Assembly: GCA_902476265.1 (NCBI GenBank) | Contig: CABSCP010000001.1 | Span: 310,001 to 374,000, forward strand | Direction: 5' to 3' | Length of the DNA: 64,000 bases | Origin: an uncultured Lachnospiraceae bacterium | Lineage (GTDB): Bacteria; Bacillota; Clostridia; Lachnospirales; Lachnospiraceae | Shown here: positions 35,699 to 44,454 of the stretch, piece by piece | Numbering within the stretch: position 1 is the stretch's first letter | How the letters are laid out: each line of letters opens with the position of its first letter | Made by a program: the position numbers and the translations under genes | Notes under the pieces: generated by a model | What the model saw: the letters and a program-made list of their open reading frames with translations, nothing else | What the model was told of the DNA's origin: nothing | The model's database searches: none

Positions 35699-36853
35699 AT
35701 GTTACTGCCACTTCGTCCGTTACTGGAGGCAACACAAAAATACGGATATGCACAGGGAGCGTTTAACGTAAATGCCGTCGCGCAGGCAAAGGCGGTTATT
35801 GAGGTACATGAGATGTTTCGCAGCCCTGCGATTCTGCAGGGGGCCGATCTGGCAAACGCATTTATGGGAGGCCGCAGGGATTTTATAAACGGAACGGTTG
35901 AGGACAAGCAAAAGGGGGCCGCAAATATCGGAAATGCAGTGCGCCGGTTTGGGGAAAGCAGCCCGATTCCCGTAGTGCTGCACCTGGACCACGGAAAGGA
36001 TATGGAAAGTGTGAAGGCAGCCATTGCCGGTGGATATACTTCTGTCATGATTGACGGCTCTTCTTTACCTTTTTCAGAAAATATGGAGCTCACCCGGGAG
36101 GTCGTCAAATATGCCCATGAAAGAGGGGTTACCGTGGAGGGCGAACTGGGTGTACTTGCCGGCGTAGAGGACCATGTGTGCAGCGCTGCCTCCACTTATA
36201 CGAATCCCATGGATGCGGTGGAGTTTTTTAAAAAGACAAAAGTGGACTGTCTTGCAATCAGTTACGGTACCATGCACGGCGCGGCAAAAGGGAAGAATGT
36301 CAGATTGCGCACGGAAATTGCCATTGCCGTTAAAGAGTGCCTGATGCATGAAGGGATATTTGGCGTTCTGGTAAGTCACGGCTCTTCCACCGTGCCGAAG
36401 TATATTGTGGAAGAAATCAACGGACTGGGGGGAAAACTGACCGGTACGGAAGGAATTCCGCTGAGTGAATTAAAGGCGGCAATACCCTGCGGAATCGGAA
36501 AAATAAATGTGGACACGGATATCCGGCTGGCGGTAACCCGCAATATGAAGGAATTGTTTGCATTTTATCCTTCCCTGAAAAACAGTCCCGCGATAGGAGA
36601 AATTTATTCGCTTTTGGAACAGAAGCCCGAACAGTTCGACCCGCGTGTTTTTCTGACGCCGATTATGGATACGGTGATGTACGGAACCGTGGAGGATGAG
36701 GATACAGCCAAAATCTGCCGATGTATCGAAAAAGGGGTCCATGAAGTCGTGGGTACATTGATCGTGGAATTTGGCAGTGTGGGAAAAGCGACGCGGATAG
36801 AACAGGTGACGCTGGGGGAAATGGCGGAACGGTATCGTAGGGAAGGAATTTGA
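35699..36853 (+). CDS. Class II ketose-bisphosphate aldolase
   Basis: A 384-residue zinc-dependent aldolase. Metal and phosphate motifs: HLDHGKD (HxDH), EGELG, SYGTMHGAAKG (zinc His), LVSHGSST (zinc His) and INVDTDIR. The family cleaves fructose 1,6-, tagatose 1,6- or related bisphosphates to DHAP plus an aldehyde; the substrate cannot be read from sequence. It is longer than common FbaA (~285-310) because of inserts and a C-terminal extension, so it may use an unusual sugar. The ATG at 35699 follows GGAGGGAGG. It leads an operon with PFK-, TIM- and LarA-like genes. Confidence 0.85.
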   Translation: MLLPLRPLLEATQKYGYAQGAFNVNAVAQAKAVIEVHEMFRSPAILQGADLANAFMGGRRDFINGTVEDKQKGAANIGNAVRRFGESSPIPVVLHLDHGKDMESVKAAIAGGYTSVMIDGSSLPFSENMELTREVVKYAHERGVTVEGELGVLAGVEDHVCSAASTYTNPMDAVEFFKKTKVDCLAISYGTMHGAAKGKNVRLRTEIAIAVKECLMHEGIFGVLVSHGSSTVPKYIVEEINGLGGKLTGTEGIPLSELKAAIPCGIGKINVDTDIRLAVTRNMKELFAFYPSLKNSPAIGEIYSLLEQKPEQFDPRVFLTPIMDTVMYGTVEDEDTAKICRCIEKGVHEVVGTLIVEFGSVGKATRIEQVTLGEMAERYRREGI

Positions 36854-36869
36854 CGGGAGGTTATCGCGA

Positions 36870-38054
36870 ATGAAAAAAAAGAATCTGCTCATCATCCACG
36901 GGGGGGCGCCCACGGCAGTGATTAATGCATCCCTGTATGGCGTGATAGAAGAGGCCGGGCATTATGAGGAGATCGGAAAAATCTACGGCGCGCTGGGAGG
37001 CAGTCTCGCTGTGGCCAGGGGGGAATTTATGGATCTAGGAAGCTTGGATGAAAGAGAGATGGAACTGCTTCTGCAAAGCCCTTCTTCCGCCATTGGGACG
37101 AGCCGTGATCAGCTGGAAGAAGAGGACTATGAAGCCATTGCCGAAAGCATTATGGAACATGACATCGGGATCGTATGTTTCAATGGCGGAAACGGAAGTA
37201 TGGATGCCTGCGGGAAAGTTTATGAAGCCTGTAGAAAAGTGGGCGCGGATGTGAGAGTAGTGGGGATTCCGAAAACCATGGATAATGATATTGCGGTGAC
37301 GGATCATGCCCCGGGATACGGAAGCGCTGCGCGGTATATGGCGGCGAGTGTGGCTGAAGTATGCTGTGATGTAAAGGGCCTGCCCATCCATGTTGTAGTG
37401 GTGGAAGCTATGGGGCGCAGCACTGGCTGGGTAGCGGCGGCCAGCGCGCTGGCGGAACAGAGCGGCACCGGAGGACCGGACCTGATTTATTTTCCGGAAC
37501 GTCCCTTTGAGGAGGACCGGTTTATAGAGGACGTCCGCAGACTGATTTCGGAAAAGGGAAGCGGTGTGGTGGTAGCGAGCGAAGGACTGCATTATGCGGA
37601 TGGCCGGCCGATTGTGGCCCCGGTTATGACCGTGGGACGCGCCACCTATTTTGGCGATGTGAGCGCGCACCTGGCAAATCTCATCATAAAACGGCTCGGG
37701 TACAAGGCCAGGGCGGAAAAACCGGGACTTTTGGGAAGAGCATCCATGGCATGGCAGAGCCGGGTGGACCGTGAGGAAGCGGTGATGGCCGGGCGGGAAG
37801 CGGTAAGAGCCGTGGTTGCCGGTCATACAGGCGTCATGGTCGGATTTGAGCGGGAAAAAGAGGGAGCGTATGAAGTGCGGCCCATCCTGATACCTTTAAA
37901 GCAGGTGATGCTTACGGAAAAGACGATGCCGGATGAATTTATTAATGAACAGGGCAACGGCGTAACGGAAGCTTTCAAACAGTGGTGTTCCCCTCTGATC
38001 GGAACAATTCCGCAGTTTATCAGTTTTCAGAAAGAAAGAGGGTGGAATGCTTGA
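36870..38054 (+). CDS. Phosphofructokinase-family sugar-phosphate kinase
   Basis: A 394-residue member of the PfkA family. Motifs are HGGAPTAVINASLYG (N-terminal phosphate loop), NGGNGSMDA, PKTMDNDI and AMGRSTGWVA. The donor-site residue after GGN is Gly, as in ATP-using enzymes, while Lys in PKTMDND is the form seen in pyrophosphate-using ones, so the donor (ATP or PPi) is not settled. It lies 16 bp behind the aldolase and overlaps the TIM-like gene; it presumably makes that aldolase's bisphosphate substrate. Confidence 0.82.
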   Translation: MKKKNLLIIHGGAPTAVINASLYGVIEEAGHYEEIGKIYGALGGSLAVARGEFMDLGSLDEREMELLLQSPSSAIGTSRDQLEEEDYEAIAESIMEHDIGIVCFNGGNGSMDACGKVYEACRKVGADVRVVGIPKTMDNDIAVTDHAPGYGSAARYMAASVAEVCCDVKGLPIHVVVVEAMGRSTGWVAAASALAEQSGTGGPDLIYFPERPFEEDRFIEDVRRLISEKGSGVVVASEGLHYADGRPIVAPVMTVGRATYFGDVSAHLANLIIKRLGYKARAEKPGLLGRASMAWQSRVDREEAVMAGREAVRAVVAGHTGVMVGFEREKEGAYEVRPILIPLKQVMLTEKTMPDEFINEQGNGVTEAFKQWCSPLIGTIPQFISFQKERGWNA

Positions 38055-38902
38055 AACACATTTATTTAAACTTAAAACGGTTTGACATCAGTCCTGCCTG
38101 CGGCGGGGTGAACCGGCTTGCGCCGCCGTCGCAATGGGCGGAAACAATCCTGTCCCGTACCCAGGGAGAACTGTCACAGTATGATTCTGAAAAGACAGAA
38201 TTTGTGATGTATCTGCCCGAAGCACATCTTCTGGGAGCAGTAGCGGCAAAAAGTCCGGATAGTCCTGTCAAACTGGGCTGTCAGGGGGTACATTGGGCGG
38301 ATACAGCGCCGGACGGGAATGTCGGGGCTTTCACAACGGGGCGCACGGCCAATGCGGCAGCAGAACTGGGCTGCGAAAGCGTTCTCATCGGCCATTGTGA
38401 AGAACGGGCGGATAAACTGCATATTTTAGCCGAAGGCGGCATTTGCTACAGAACGGCGCGGGATGCGGTTTCACGCCTGCTTAACGCAGAAATTAAGGCG
38501 GCGCAGGCAGCCGGATTGTCTGTATTGTATTGCATCGGGGAAAAAAGCGAAGAACAGTCCGAATGGGAAGAGATATTAGGGGCGCAGCTGAAGATTGGAC
38601 TGGATGGCGTGGATAAGAGCAGCGTAGTGATTGCCTATGAACCCGTTTGGAGCATCGGCCCCGGAAAAATGCCTGCGGATAAAACGTATATCGAAAAAAT
38701 CGCCCGTTTTGTCAAGAATTTTACGGGGGGAATGGACATTGTGTACGGTGGCGGGCTGAAAAAGGAGAATGCAGGCATGCTGGCCGGCATTCCGGAGATT
38801 GACGGAGGACTGATTGCCCTCACTCGGTTTTCGGGAGAGATCGGTTTTTATCCCGAAGAATATCTGGAAATTGTCCGTTTGTATTTGAAAGGAGAACGTT
38901 GA
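38051..38902 (+). CDS. Divergent triose-phosphate isomerase-like protein
   Basis: A 283-residue TIM-barrel protein. The catalytic residues of triose-phosphate isomerase are kept: Lys in LNLKRFD, His in IGHCEER and Glu in AYEPVWSIG. The surroundings differ from housekeeping TpiA (GHSERR, AIGTGK and YGGSV become GHCEER, SIGPGK and YGGGL), and it is about 30 residues longer. It may isomerise a triose or tetrose phosphate made by the neighbouring aldolase. A TTG start overlaps the kinase stop (TTGA), with GAGGGTGG upstream. Confidence 0.82.
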   Translation: MKHIYLNLKRFDISPACGGVNRLAPPSQWAETILSRTQGELSQYDSEKTEFVMYLPEAHLLGAVAAKSPDSPVKLGCQGVHWADTAPDGNVGAFTTGRTANAAAELGCESVLIGHCEERADKLHILAEGGICYRTARDAVSRLLNAEIKAAQAAGLSVLYCIGEKSEEQSEWEEILGAQLKIGLDGVDKSSVVIAYEPVWSIGPGKMPADKTYIEKIARFVKNFTGGMDIVYGGGLKKENAGMLAGIPEIDGGLIALTRFSGEIGFYPEEYLEIVRLYLKGER

Positions 38903-40399
38903 ATGAAATTGCAGTTTGAATACGGTCACGGCTTTTTAAGTGCGGAACTGCCGGATACCACAGATGTGTTTATTCCCGGCGAGACAGTGCCCGATCCCGA
39001 GTGCCTGCCTCAGGACTGGGACAGCCTGTACGCGGCCACGCTTCAGAGCATCAGAAACCCCATTGGCATGCAGCCGCTGAAAGAGCTGGCCCACAAGGGC
39101 AGCTCGGTGGTCTTTGTGATTCCGGATATCGTGAAGGGAGGCAATCAGCCCACAAGTCACAGGAAGGTTGCAATCCGGGCATGTCTGGATGAGTTGTACC
39201 GTGCAGGAGTGGAAAAAAAGGATATCCTACTGCTGTTTTCCAATGGCCTGCATCCCCGCGCTACTGTGTCTGAAATGCGCACGATTCTGGGAGAGGAGCT
39301 GTTTGGCGAATTCTATCCCTCGGGACAGATCACCAGTCATGACAGTGAAGATTATGAACATCTAATCGATTTGGGATACACGGCGCAGGGAGATCATGTC
39401 ATCATGAATAAATATGTTTATGATGCGGATGTGGCTATCCTTGTCGGGCATACCCAGGGGAATCCCTACGGCGGCTATTCGGGCGGTTACAAGCACTGCG
39501 CAACGGGCATCAGCCACTGGAGAAGCATTTCGGCACATCATGTGCCGCAGGTGATGCACAGGCAGGATTTTGTGCCGGTATCCACCAACAGTGAAATGCG
39601 CCACAAATTTGATCAGCAGGGGATGCTGATGGAAGAAAAGATGGGCAAGAAATTTTTCTGCTGCGATGCCGTTTTGGACACGAAAAGCCGTCAGATCGAG
39701 ATTAATTCCGGCTGGGCCAAGGAGATGCAGCCCATAAGCTGGAAGACGGCGGATAAACGCACCTATGTCCACTGGGCGGAAAAGAAATATGATGTGGTGG
39801 TATTTGGCATGCCCACAAATTTTCATTACGGAGACGGAATGGGTACAAATCCGATTCAGATGATGCAGGCCTTAAGCGCCCAGGTGATCCGCCATAAACG
39901 GGTGCTGGCAGACCATTGCGTATTCATTGTATCCAGCATATGTGACGGCTGGTTTCATGAGCAACGATGGCCGTATCTGAAAGAACTGTACGAAATGTTC
40001 CAGCATGATTCCATGAATGTTTTGCCGGATATGAATCGTTACGGAGAATATTTTGCCACAAAGGAAGAATACATCCGTAAATACCGTTTTGCAAATGCAT
40101 TCCATCCGTTTCATGGATTTTCCATGATGAGCTGCGGACATCTGGCGGAAGAACACACCAGCGCAATTTATATCGTAGGCGCGCGGGAACCGGGAATTGC
40201 GCGGGGGATGGGCCTGAAAACACGGGCCACATTCGAGGAAGCGCTGGCGGATGCCATGAAAAAATATGTGGGGCCCAATCCCAATATCCTGGCGCTGCCG
40301 CAGACGTTCACAACGGCGGCGGTACATCTTTGCATGAAGGACCCGGCTCAGAACAGCCATACCCGTGACAGTGCTCCTACGCACCCCTGCGGAGGCTGA
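38903..40399 (+). CDS. LarA-family nickel-pincer racemase/epimerase
   Basis: A 498-residue protein of the lactate racemase catalytic family. The LarA active-site residues appear in order: His117 in NGLHPRATVSEM, His183 in VGHTQG, Lys197 in GGYSGGYKHCATG (the residue that carries the nickel-pincer cofactor) and His212/213 in SAHHVP. Relatives invert hydroxyacids such as lactate, malate or sugar acids. With sugar genes around it, epimerisation of a sugar acid or alpha-hydroxy sugar derivative is likely. It needs LarB, LarC and LarE for cofactor synthesis; none is in the window. It begins right after the TIM-like stop, with AAGGAG before it. Confidence 0.82.
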   Translation: MKLQFEYGHGFLSAELPDTTDVFIPGETVPDPECLPQDWDSLYAATLQSIRNPIGMQPLKELAHKGSSVVFVIPDIVKGGNQPTSHRKVAIRACLDELYRAGVEKKDILLLFSNGLHPRATVSEMRTILGEELFGEFYPSGQITSHDSEDYEHLIDLGYTAQGDHVIMNKYVYDADVAILVGHTQGNPYGGYSGGYKHCATGISHWRSISAHHVPQVMHRQDFVPVSTNSEMRHKFDQQGMLMEEKMGKKFFCCDAVLDTKSRQIEINSGWAKEMQPISWKTADKRTYVHWAEKKYDVVVFGMPTNFHYGDGMGTNPIQMMQALSAQVIRHKRVLADHCVFIVSSICDGWFHEQRWPYLKELYEMFQHDSMNVLPDMNRYGEYFATKEEYIRKYRFANAFHPFHGFSMMSCGHLAEEHTSAIYIVGAREPGIARGMGLKTRATFEEALADAMKKYVGPNPNILALPQTFTTAAVHLCMKDPAQNSHTRDSAPTHPCGG

Positions 40400-40487
40400 A
40401 AAAATTATTATTTGAAAGATCGCTTCAGGTCACGGAGTGAACGATAACGAAATATCCCGCCAATGCTAATAATTTGTGCCATCGCGC

Positions 40488-40516
40488 TTGTATAAAATGG
40501 AAAATTTTAGTATGAT
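40488..40516 (+). promoter_or_regulatory. Promoter of the ROK regulator gene
   Basis: TTGTAT (40488-40493), 17-bp spacer, TATGAT (40511-40516), 48 bp before the start. A full copy of the 9-5-9 operator is not present here. Confidence 0.55.
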
Positions 40517-40564
40517 TAATTAAAAAGAAAAAATAAATTCACGTTATAAAATGGAGAAAAATAT

Positions 40565-41800
40565 ATGGCACGTACGGGAAACAATTTAGAGCGGGTGAAA
40601 TTGCAGAATACCGAATCAATCAAAGAAGTCATATATAAATTTGGGCCAATCAGCCGGGCTGAAATTGCGGAGATGTTGCAGCTCACTCCCCCCACAATCA
40701 CCACCAATGTGGCAAATCTGATACAGCAGGGAGTGGTTCACGAATGTGAAAATACCGCCATACAGCAAAACCGCCAGAGCGGCCACACACTGGGGCGGCG
40801 GCGGATCCTGGTTGATTTTGTGCCGGATGCAAGATATGCCATCGGGGTGGAGTGGGGCTATTTTGGCACGCTCATTTGTCTGGTGGACATACGATGCAAT
40901 ACCATAATTGAGCGGCAGTATACGGACCACATTGACGATTATGAAAATGCCATGGATGCGGTGGCGGAACACGTCAGAGAACTGCTGGAAGAAGGGAATA
41001 TCCCCCGGGAAAAAATAGCCGGAATCGGGATTGGTCTCCCGGGATTTGTGGATGGCCATAACGGCATTTTAAGGTATGGCGCCATCAACAAATGGAAAGA
41101 TAAACCTGTTGCGGGGGATCTGGAAAAGCGGACAGGGTTTATCTGCTGTGTAGAAAATAATGCCCGGTGCTGTGCCATGGGAGAAGAAATGTGCAGCGAT
41201 AAAATCCGGCCTGAAACCTTTGCTTATTTTCTCGTTTCACGAGGTCTGGCATGTCCGATGGTCATCAGAAACCGCCTGCATTCAGGAGAGATGATGGGTG
41301 CGGGTGAGGTGGGACACATGGTGGTTGACCGTTTTGGGCCGGTATGCCCCACCTGCGGCAACAGAGGCTGTCTGGAGGGAATATCCAGTGAACTGGCAAT
41401 CAGAAACCGCTGTGTACAGGCAGTGCAGGCGGGAATTCCCACGCTGTTAAATGATGTCTGCGAGGATCCCCTGAATCCGCAGATGGAGGAAATACTGCAG
41501 GTACAGTGCAGCGATGACCGTGTGGTCTGCACGATTATGGAAGATGCGGTTACCTATCTGGGCATTGCCCTGGCCAATATCGTCAATTTTATGAATCCAC
41601 CTCTGGTGATCATGGACGGACGCATTCTCCAGAATAAAAAAAATCAGGACCAGCTGATTGAGGTGACGCGAAACAACCTGTTTTCGCTCAATGTTGAAGA
41701 AGTGAATATTGAATTTGTGCCCTTTAATAAATTTCGTGCGGCAAAAGGCGCAGCCGCACTGGCAATCAAAAAATTTGTTTTACAGGAGGCGGATAAATAA
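40565..41800 (+). CDS. ROK-family transcriptional repressor
   Basis: A 411-residue regulator. Residues ~15-75 form a winged helix (SRAEIAEMLQLTPPTITTNVANLIQQG). The rest is a ROK sugar-binding fold with the zinc motif GHMVVDRFGPVCPTCGNRGCLEG. The kinase catalytic aspartate position reads ENNAR instead of ENDAN, so it should bind a sugar without phosphorylating it. It sits between the two sugar operons and is the obvious candidate to bind the shared 9-5-9 operator. It may be co-transcribed with the downstream dehydrogenase. Confidence 0.88.
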   Translation: MARTGNNLERVKLQNTESIKEVIYKFGPISRAEIAEMLQLTPPTITTNVANLIQQGVVHECENTAIQQNRQSGHTLGRRRILVDFVPDARYAIGVEWGYFGTLICLVDIRCNTIIERQYTDHIDDYENAMDAVAEHVRELLEEGNIPREKIAGIGIGLPGFVDGHNGILRYGAINKWKDKPVAGDLEKRTGFICCVENNARCCAMGEEMCSDKIRPETFAYFLVSRGLACPMVIRNRLHSGEMMGAGEVGHMVVDRFGPVCPTCGNRGCLEGISSELAIRNRCVQAVQAGIPTLLNDVCEDPLNPQMEEILQVQCSDDRVVCTIMEDAVTYLGIALANIVNFMNPPLVIMDGRILQNKKNQDQLIEVTRNNLFSLNVEEVNIEFVPFNKFRAAKGAAALAIKKFVLQEADK

Positions 41801-41801
41801 A

Positions 41802-42821
41802 ATGAGAAAATTCCGGGTAGGAATCATCGGATGCGGCCGCATTTCGGTGGTATATCTGAAGGCATTCCAGGATGTCGGAGACCTCGTGGAGGTCTGCTTC
41901 GCCGTGGATAAGGATATCAGCCGCGCGCAGACGTTTGCATCCCATTTTGAAGGATGTCAGTTCAGCGATAAGCTGGAGGACATGCTGGAGGCAAAACCTG
42001 ATGCGGTACACGTATGCACGCCGCATTTTTTACATAAGGAGCATGTTATTGCATGTCTGAAAGCGGGAAGCCATGTGCTCACAGAGAAGCCCATTGCACT
42101 TTCGCTGGCCGATGCCCGGGAAATGATTGATACCGCAAAAGCCTGCGGCAGACAGCTGGGCGTCATTTTTCAGAATCGTTATATCGAAGGGGTGCAGGAG
42201 GCAAAGCGGCTGATCGAAGAGGGCGCTTTGGGACAGATCCGCGGGGCCTGGAGCAGCCTTACGTGGCACCGGCCGCCCTCTTATTATGAATGCGACTGGA
42301 AAGGCAGCTGGGAAAAAGAGGGAGGCGGCGTTGTAATCGATCAGGCGATACACAGTATTGACCTGGTGCGGTATATGATGGGATGTGAAGCGCATACGGT
42401 GCAGGGACATATCGCCCGACGGATCCTGACCAATATAGAGGTGGAGGATGAAGCGGATGCCGCCATAACCTTTGAAAACGGGGCGGTTTATGCATTTTCA
42501 GCCTGCAATTATTATGTGAAGAACAGTCCCATACGTGTTGAGATCAGCGGTGAAAAGGGAAGATGTCTGCTCACCGAAACAGAAATGGAGATCGAACTGG
42601 AGGGACAGGAGCCGTACAAAGTGCTGCCACAGATGCAGGCCAACGGCGGGGAGAGTTACTGGGGATCTTATCATAGTGCACAGATACACGATTTTTACAG
42701 CAGTCTCATGGAAGGGAAAGCGGTTCCCGTAAATCCGGAGGACGCGGCGAAAACCCTGGAGCTGGTATTGGGAATCTATACATCTGCAAAAGAAAACCGG
42801 ACGGTAGAGTTCCGGTCATAA
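41802..42821 (+). CDS. Gfo/Idh/MocA-family oxidoreductase 1
   Basis: A 339-residue NAD(P)-dependent dehydrogenase. The Rossmann motif is VGIIGCGRISVVYLKAF, the catalytic lysine lies in LTEKPIALS, and DQAIHSIDLVRYM supplies the usual histidine. Such enzymes oxidise or reduce sugar hydroxyls, often at C3. GGAGG precedes the ATG at 41802, 2 bp after the ROK gene. A terminator follows. Confidence 0.88.
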   Translation: MRKFRVGIIGCGRISVVYLKAFQDVGDLVEVCFAVDKDISRAQTFASHFEGCQFSDKLEDMLEAKPDAVHVCTPHFLHKEHVIACLKAGSHVLTEKPIALSLADAREMIDTAKACGRQLGVIFQNRYIEGVQEAKRLIEEGALGQIRGAWSSLTWHRPPSYYECDWKGSWEKEGGGVVIDQAIHSIDLVRYMMGCEAHTVQGHIARRILTNIEVEDEADAAITFENGAVYAFSACNYYVKNSPIRVEISGEKGRCLLTETEMEIELEGQEPYKVLPQMQANGGESYWGSYHSAQIHDFYSSLMEGKAVPVNPEDAAKTLELVLGIYTSAKENRTVEFRS

Positions 42822-42840
42822 AAACGGAAAGCATGAAGAG

Positions 42841-42888
42841 AAAGGCTGTCGTTTTACGGTGAATAAGCGTAAAACGACAGCCTTTTTT
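42841..42888 (+). terminator. Terminator of sugar operon 1
   Basis: AAAGGCTGTCGTTTTACG (42841-42858) pairs with CGTAAAACGACAGCCTTT (42868-42885) and a T-run follows. Confidence 0.9.
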
Positions 42889-43023
42889 GCGGCGCTGTTC
42901 ATCAAAAAAGCGGGAAATAACAGTTTATAAATTTGAATAAATAATATTAAATGGAGGAAACCGACAATATGCACAAAAATATCATCTTAAAATCTTTTAA
43001 AATGCCAAAATATGAAAAAGACA
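42889..43023. other. Intergenic stretch with remnant-like leader
   Basis: TTTGAATAAATAATATTAAATGGAGG (split here as positions 42933-42957) resembles the leader of operon 1 around 35646-35689, followed by a 26-codon frame (42969-43049) with no recognisable product. It may be a trace of a lost or duplicated gene start. Confidence 0.3.
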
Positions 43024-43052
43024 TTGACATAAACCAAATTTGGTTATAATAT
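43024..43052 (+). promoter_or_regulatory. Promoter of sugar operon 2 with palindromic spacer
   Basis: TTGACA (43024-43029), 17-bp spacer, TAATAT (43047-43052). The spacer contains the perfect palindrome AACCAAATTTGGTT (43032-43045). Confidence 0.7.
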
Positions 43053-43062
43053 AAGCATATAA

Positions 43063-43085
43063 ATTATTTAATTTAATTAAATAAA
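43063..43085. promoter_or_regulatory. Sugar-regulon operator, copy 2
   Basis: ATTATTTAA-TTTAA-TTAAATAAA, the same 9-5-9 inverted repeat as at 35658 with one changed base in the arms, again just downstream of the -10. Confidence 0.7.
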
Positions 43086-43124
43086 AGAACAAGATGAATT
43101 ACAGATCAGAATGGGTGATAGAAA

Positions 43125-44402
43125 ATGAATTTTGACAGCAGGCATACAGAACAATATTTGACGCCGGAGGAATATGAAGCGTATGTGAAAAAGCATATGC
43201 CGGCTTTGAAGACGGTAGATGAGAATAAATACAACAGTGAAATGCTTGGCTGGGTGCATACGGAAGAATGGGCGGATGAAATGATGTGCGGGCAGATTGA
43301 AAGGCTGGCAAAAGAAATTCGTGAAAATGCGGAAGTCTTTGTGATTGTCGGTCTCGGAGGTTCCAACCAGGGGGCGCGTGCGGTGATTGACGCGCTCACA
43401 CCACAGGATGCGGTTCCCGACGGGCCTGAGATTTTATATGCAGCTTTGAACCTTTCGGCGGCGTATTATCAACAACTGATCAGGAGAATAGGCAGCAGGT
43501 CCGTTTATATAAACGTGATCGCCAAGAATTTTAAAACATTGGAACCGGGCCTCACTTTTCGGATGCTGCGGCATTATATGGAAAGCCGGTATTCCGGAGA
43601 AGAAGCCGCCAGGCGTATCATTACAACGCCTACCGTGGGAGACGGGCAGCTGCACCGTATCAGTCAGGAAAAAGGTTATCGGTATCTGCCTTTTCCGGAT
43701 AACGCAGGAGGACGGTATTCCGTGCTTACGCCGGTGGGATTGTTGCCGATTGCCGTTGCGGGCATCGATATCAGGAAACTGCTGCAGGGAGCTGCTCAGG
43801 CACAGCGGGAATATCTGCAGGGCGGGGCGCTCCGGGAAAATGCGAAACGTTATGCGATTACAAGAAATGCCCTCATGGAAAAAGGATACGGCATTGAAGT
43901 GCTGTCTTTATTTGAACCGCAGCTTGAGTCATTTGGGCGATGGTGGCGTCAGCTTTTTGCGGAAAGCGAGGGCAAGCGCGGCACGGGCCTGTTTCCGACA
44001 GTATGTTCTTTCACCGAGGACCTGCATTCCGTCGGACAGTATCTGCAGCAGGGAAAACGGCAGATGATAGAGACGTTTCTCCATATTAACACGCCGCCTG
44101 CAGACAGGAGTGTGGATTGCGAACCGCAGCTTGAGGACGGCTTTCACTATTTGGACGGAAAGACATTTCATGAAATTAATGAATGCGCATATCAGGCTAC
44201 AGTGAAAGCGCACAGTCAGGGCGGTGTGCCCTGCATGATATTGGAACTGGATGCGCTGGATGCCAGGCATATGGGAAGTTTAATCTATTTTTATTTTATT
44301 GTCTGCTACTATTCATCGGTACTTTTGCAGGTGGATCCATTTGACCAGCCTGGTGTGGAAAATTATAAAACAGAGATGTTCCGAATGCTGGGGGCTGAAT
44401 GA
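43125..44402 (+). CDS. Glucose-6-phosphate isomerase-family protein
   Basis: A 425-residue phosphoglucose isomerase paralogue. Family segments: FVIVGLGGSNQGARA, GGRYSVLTPVGLLPIAVAG, FEPQLESFGRWWRQLFAESEGK, GLFPTVCSFTEDLHSVGQYLQ and INECAYQATVKAHSQGGVP. It interconverts aldose and ketose 6-phosphates, probably feeding the PFK-like and aldolase products of operon 1. It is the first gene of operon 2, under the shared operator. Confidence 0.85.
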   Translation: MNFDSRHTEQYLTPEEYEAYVKKHMPALKTVDENKYNSEMLGWVHTEEWADEMMCGQIERLAKEIRENAEVFVIVGLGGSNQGARAVIDALTPQDAVPDGPEILYAALNLSAAYYQQLIRRIGSRSVYINVIAKNFKTLEPGLTFRMLRHYMESRYSGEEAARRIITTPTVGDGQLHRISQEKGYRYLPFPDNAGGRYSVLTPVGLLPIAVAGIDIRKLLQGAAQAQREYLQGGALRENAKRYAITRNALMEKGYGIEVLSLFEPQLESFGRWWRQLFAESEGKRGTGLFPTVCSFTEDLHSVGQYLQQGKRQMIETFLHINTPPADRSVDCEPQLEDGFHYLDGKTFHEINECAYQATVKAHSQGGVPCMILELDALDARHMGSLIYFYFIVCYYSSVLLQVDPFDQPGVENYKTEMFRMLGAE

Positions 44403-44454
44403 GCGGAAAGGTTTTCAGAGCATTGCGGGAAAAGAGAAACGGAGGGAATTCTCA

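Noticed and set aside
35699..40399. Sulfoquinovose (sulfo-EMP) or inositol pathway
   Set aside because: Aldolase, kinase and dehydrogenases fit loosely, but no sulfolactaldehyde reductase, sulfoquinovosidase or IolB/C/D-type gene is present.
42969..43049. 26-codon frame with GGAGG upstream before the PGI gene
   Set aside because: It overlaps the operon 2 promoter, has no family signature and may be a remnant; not supported as a gene.
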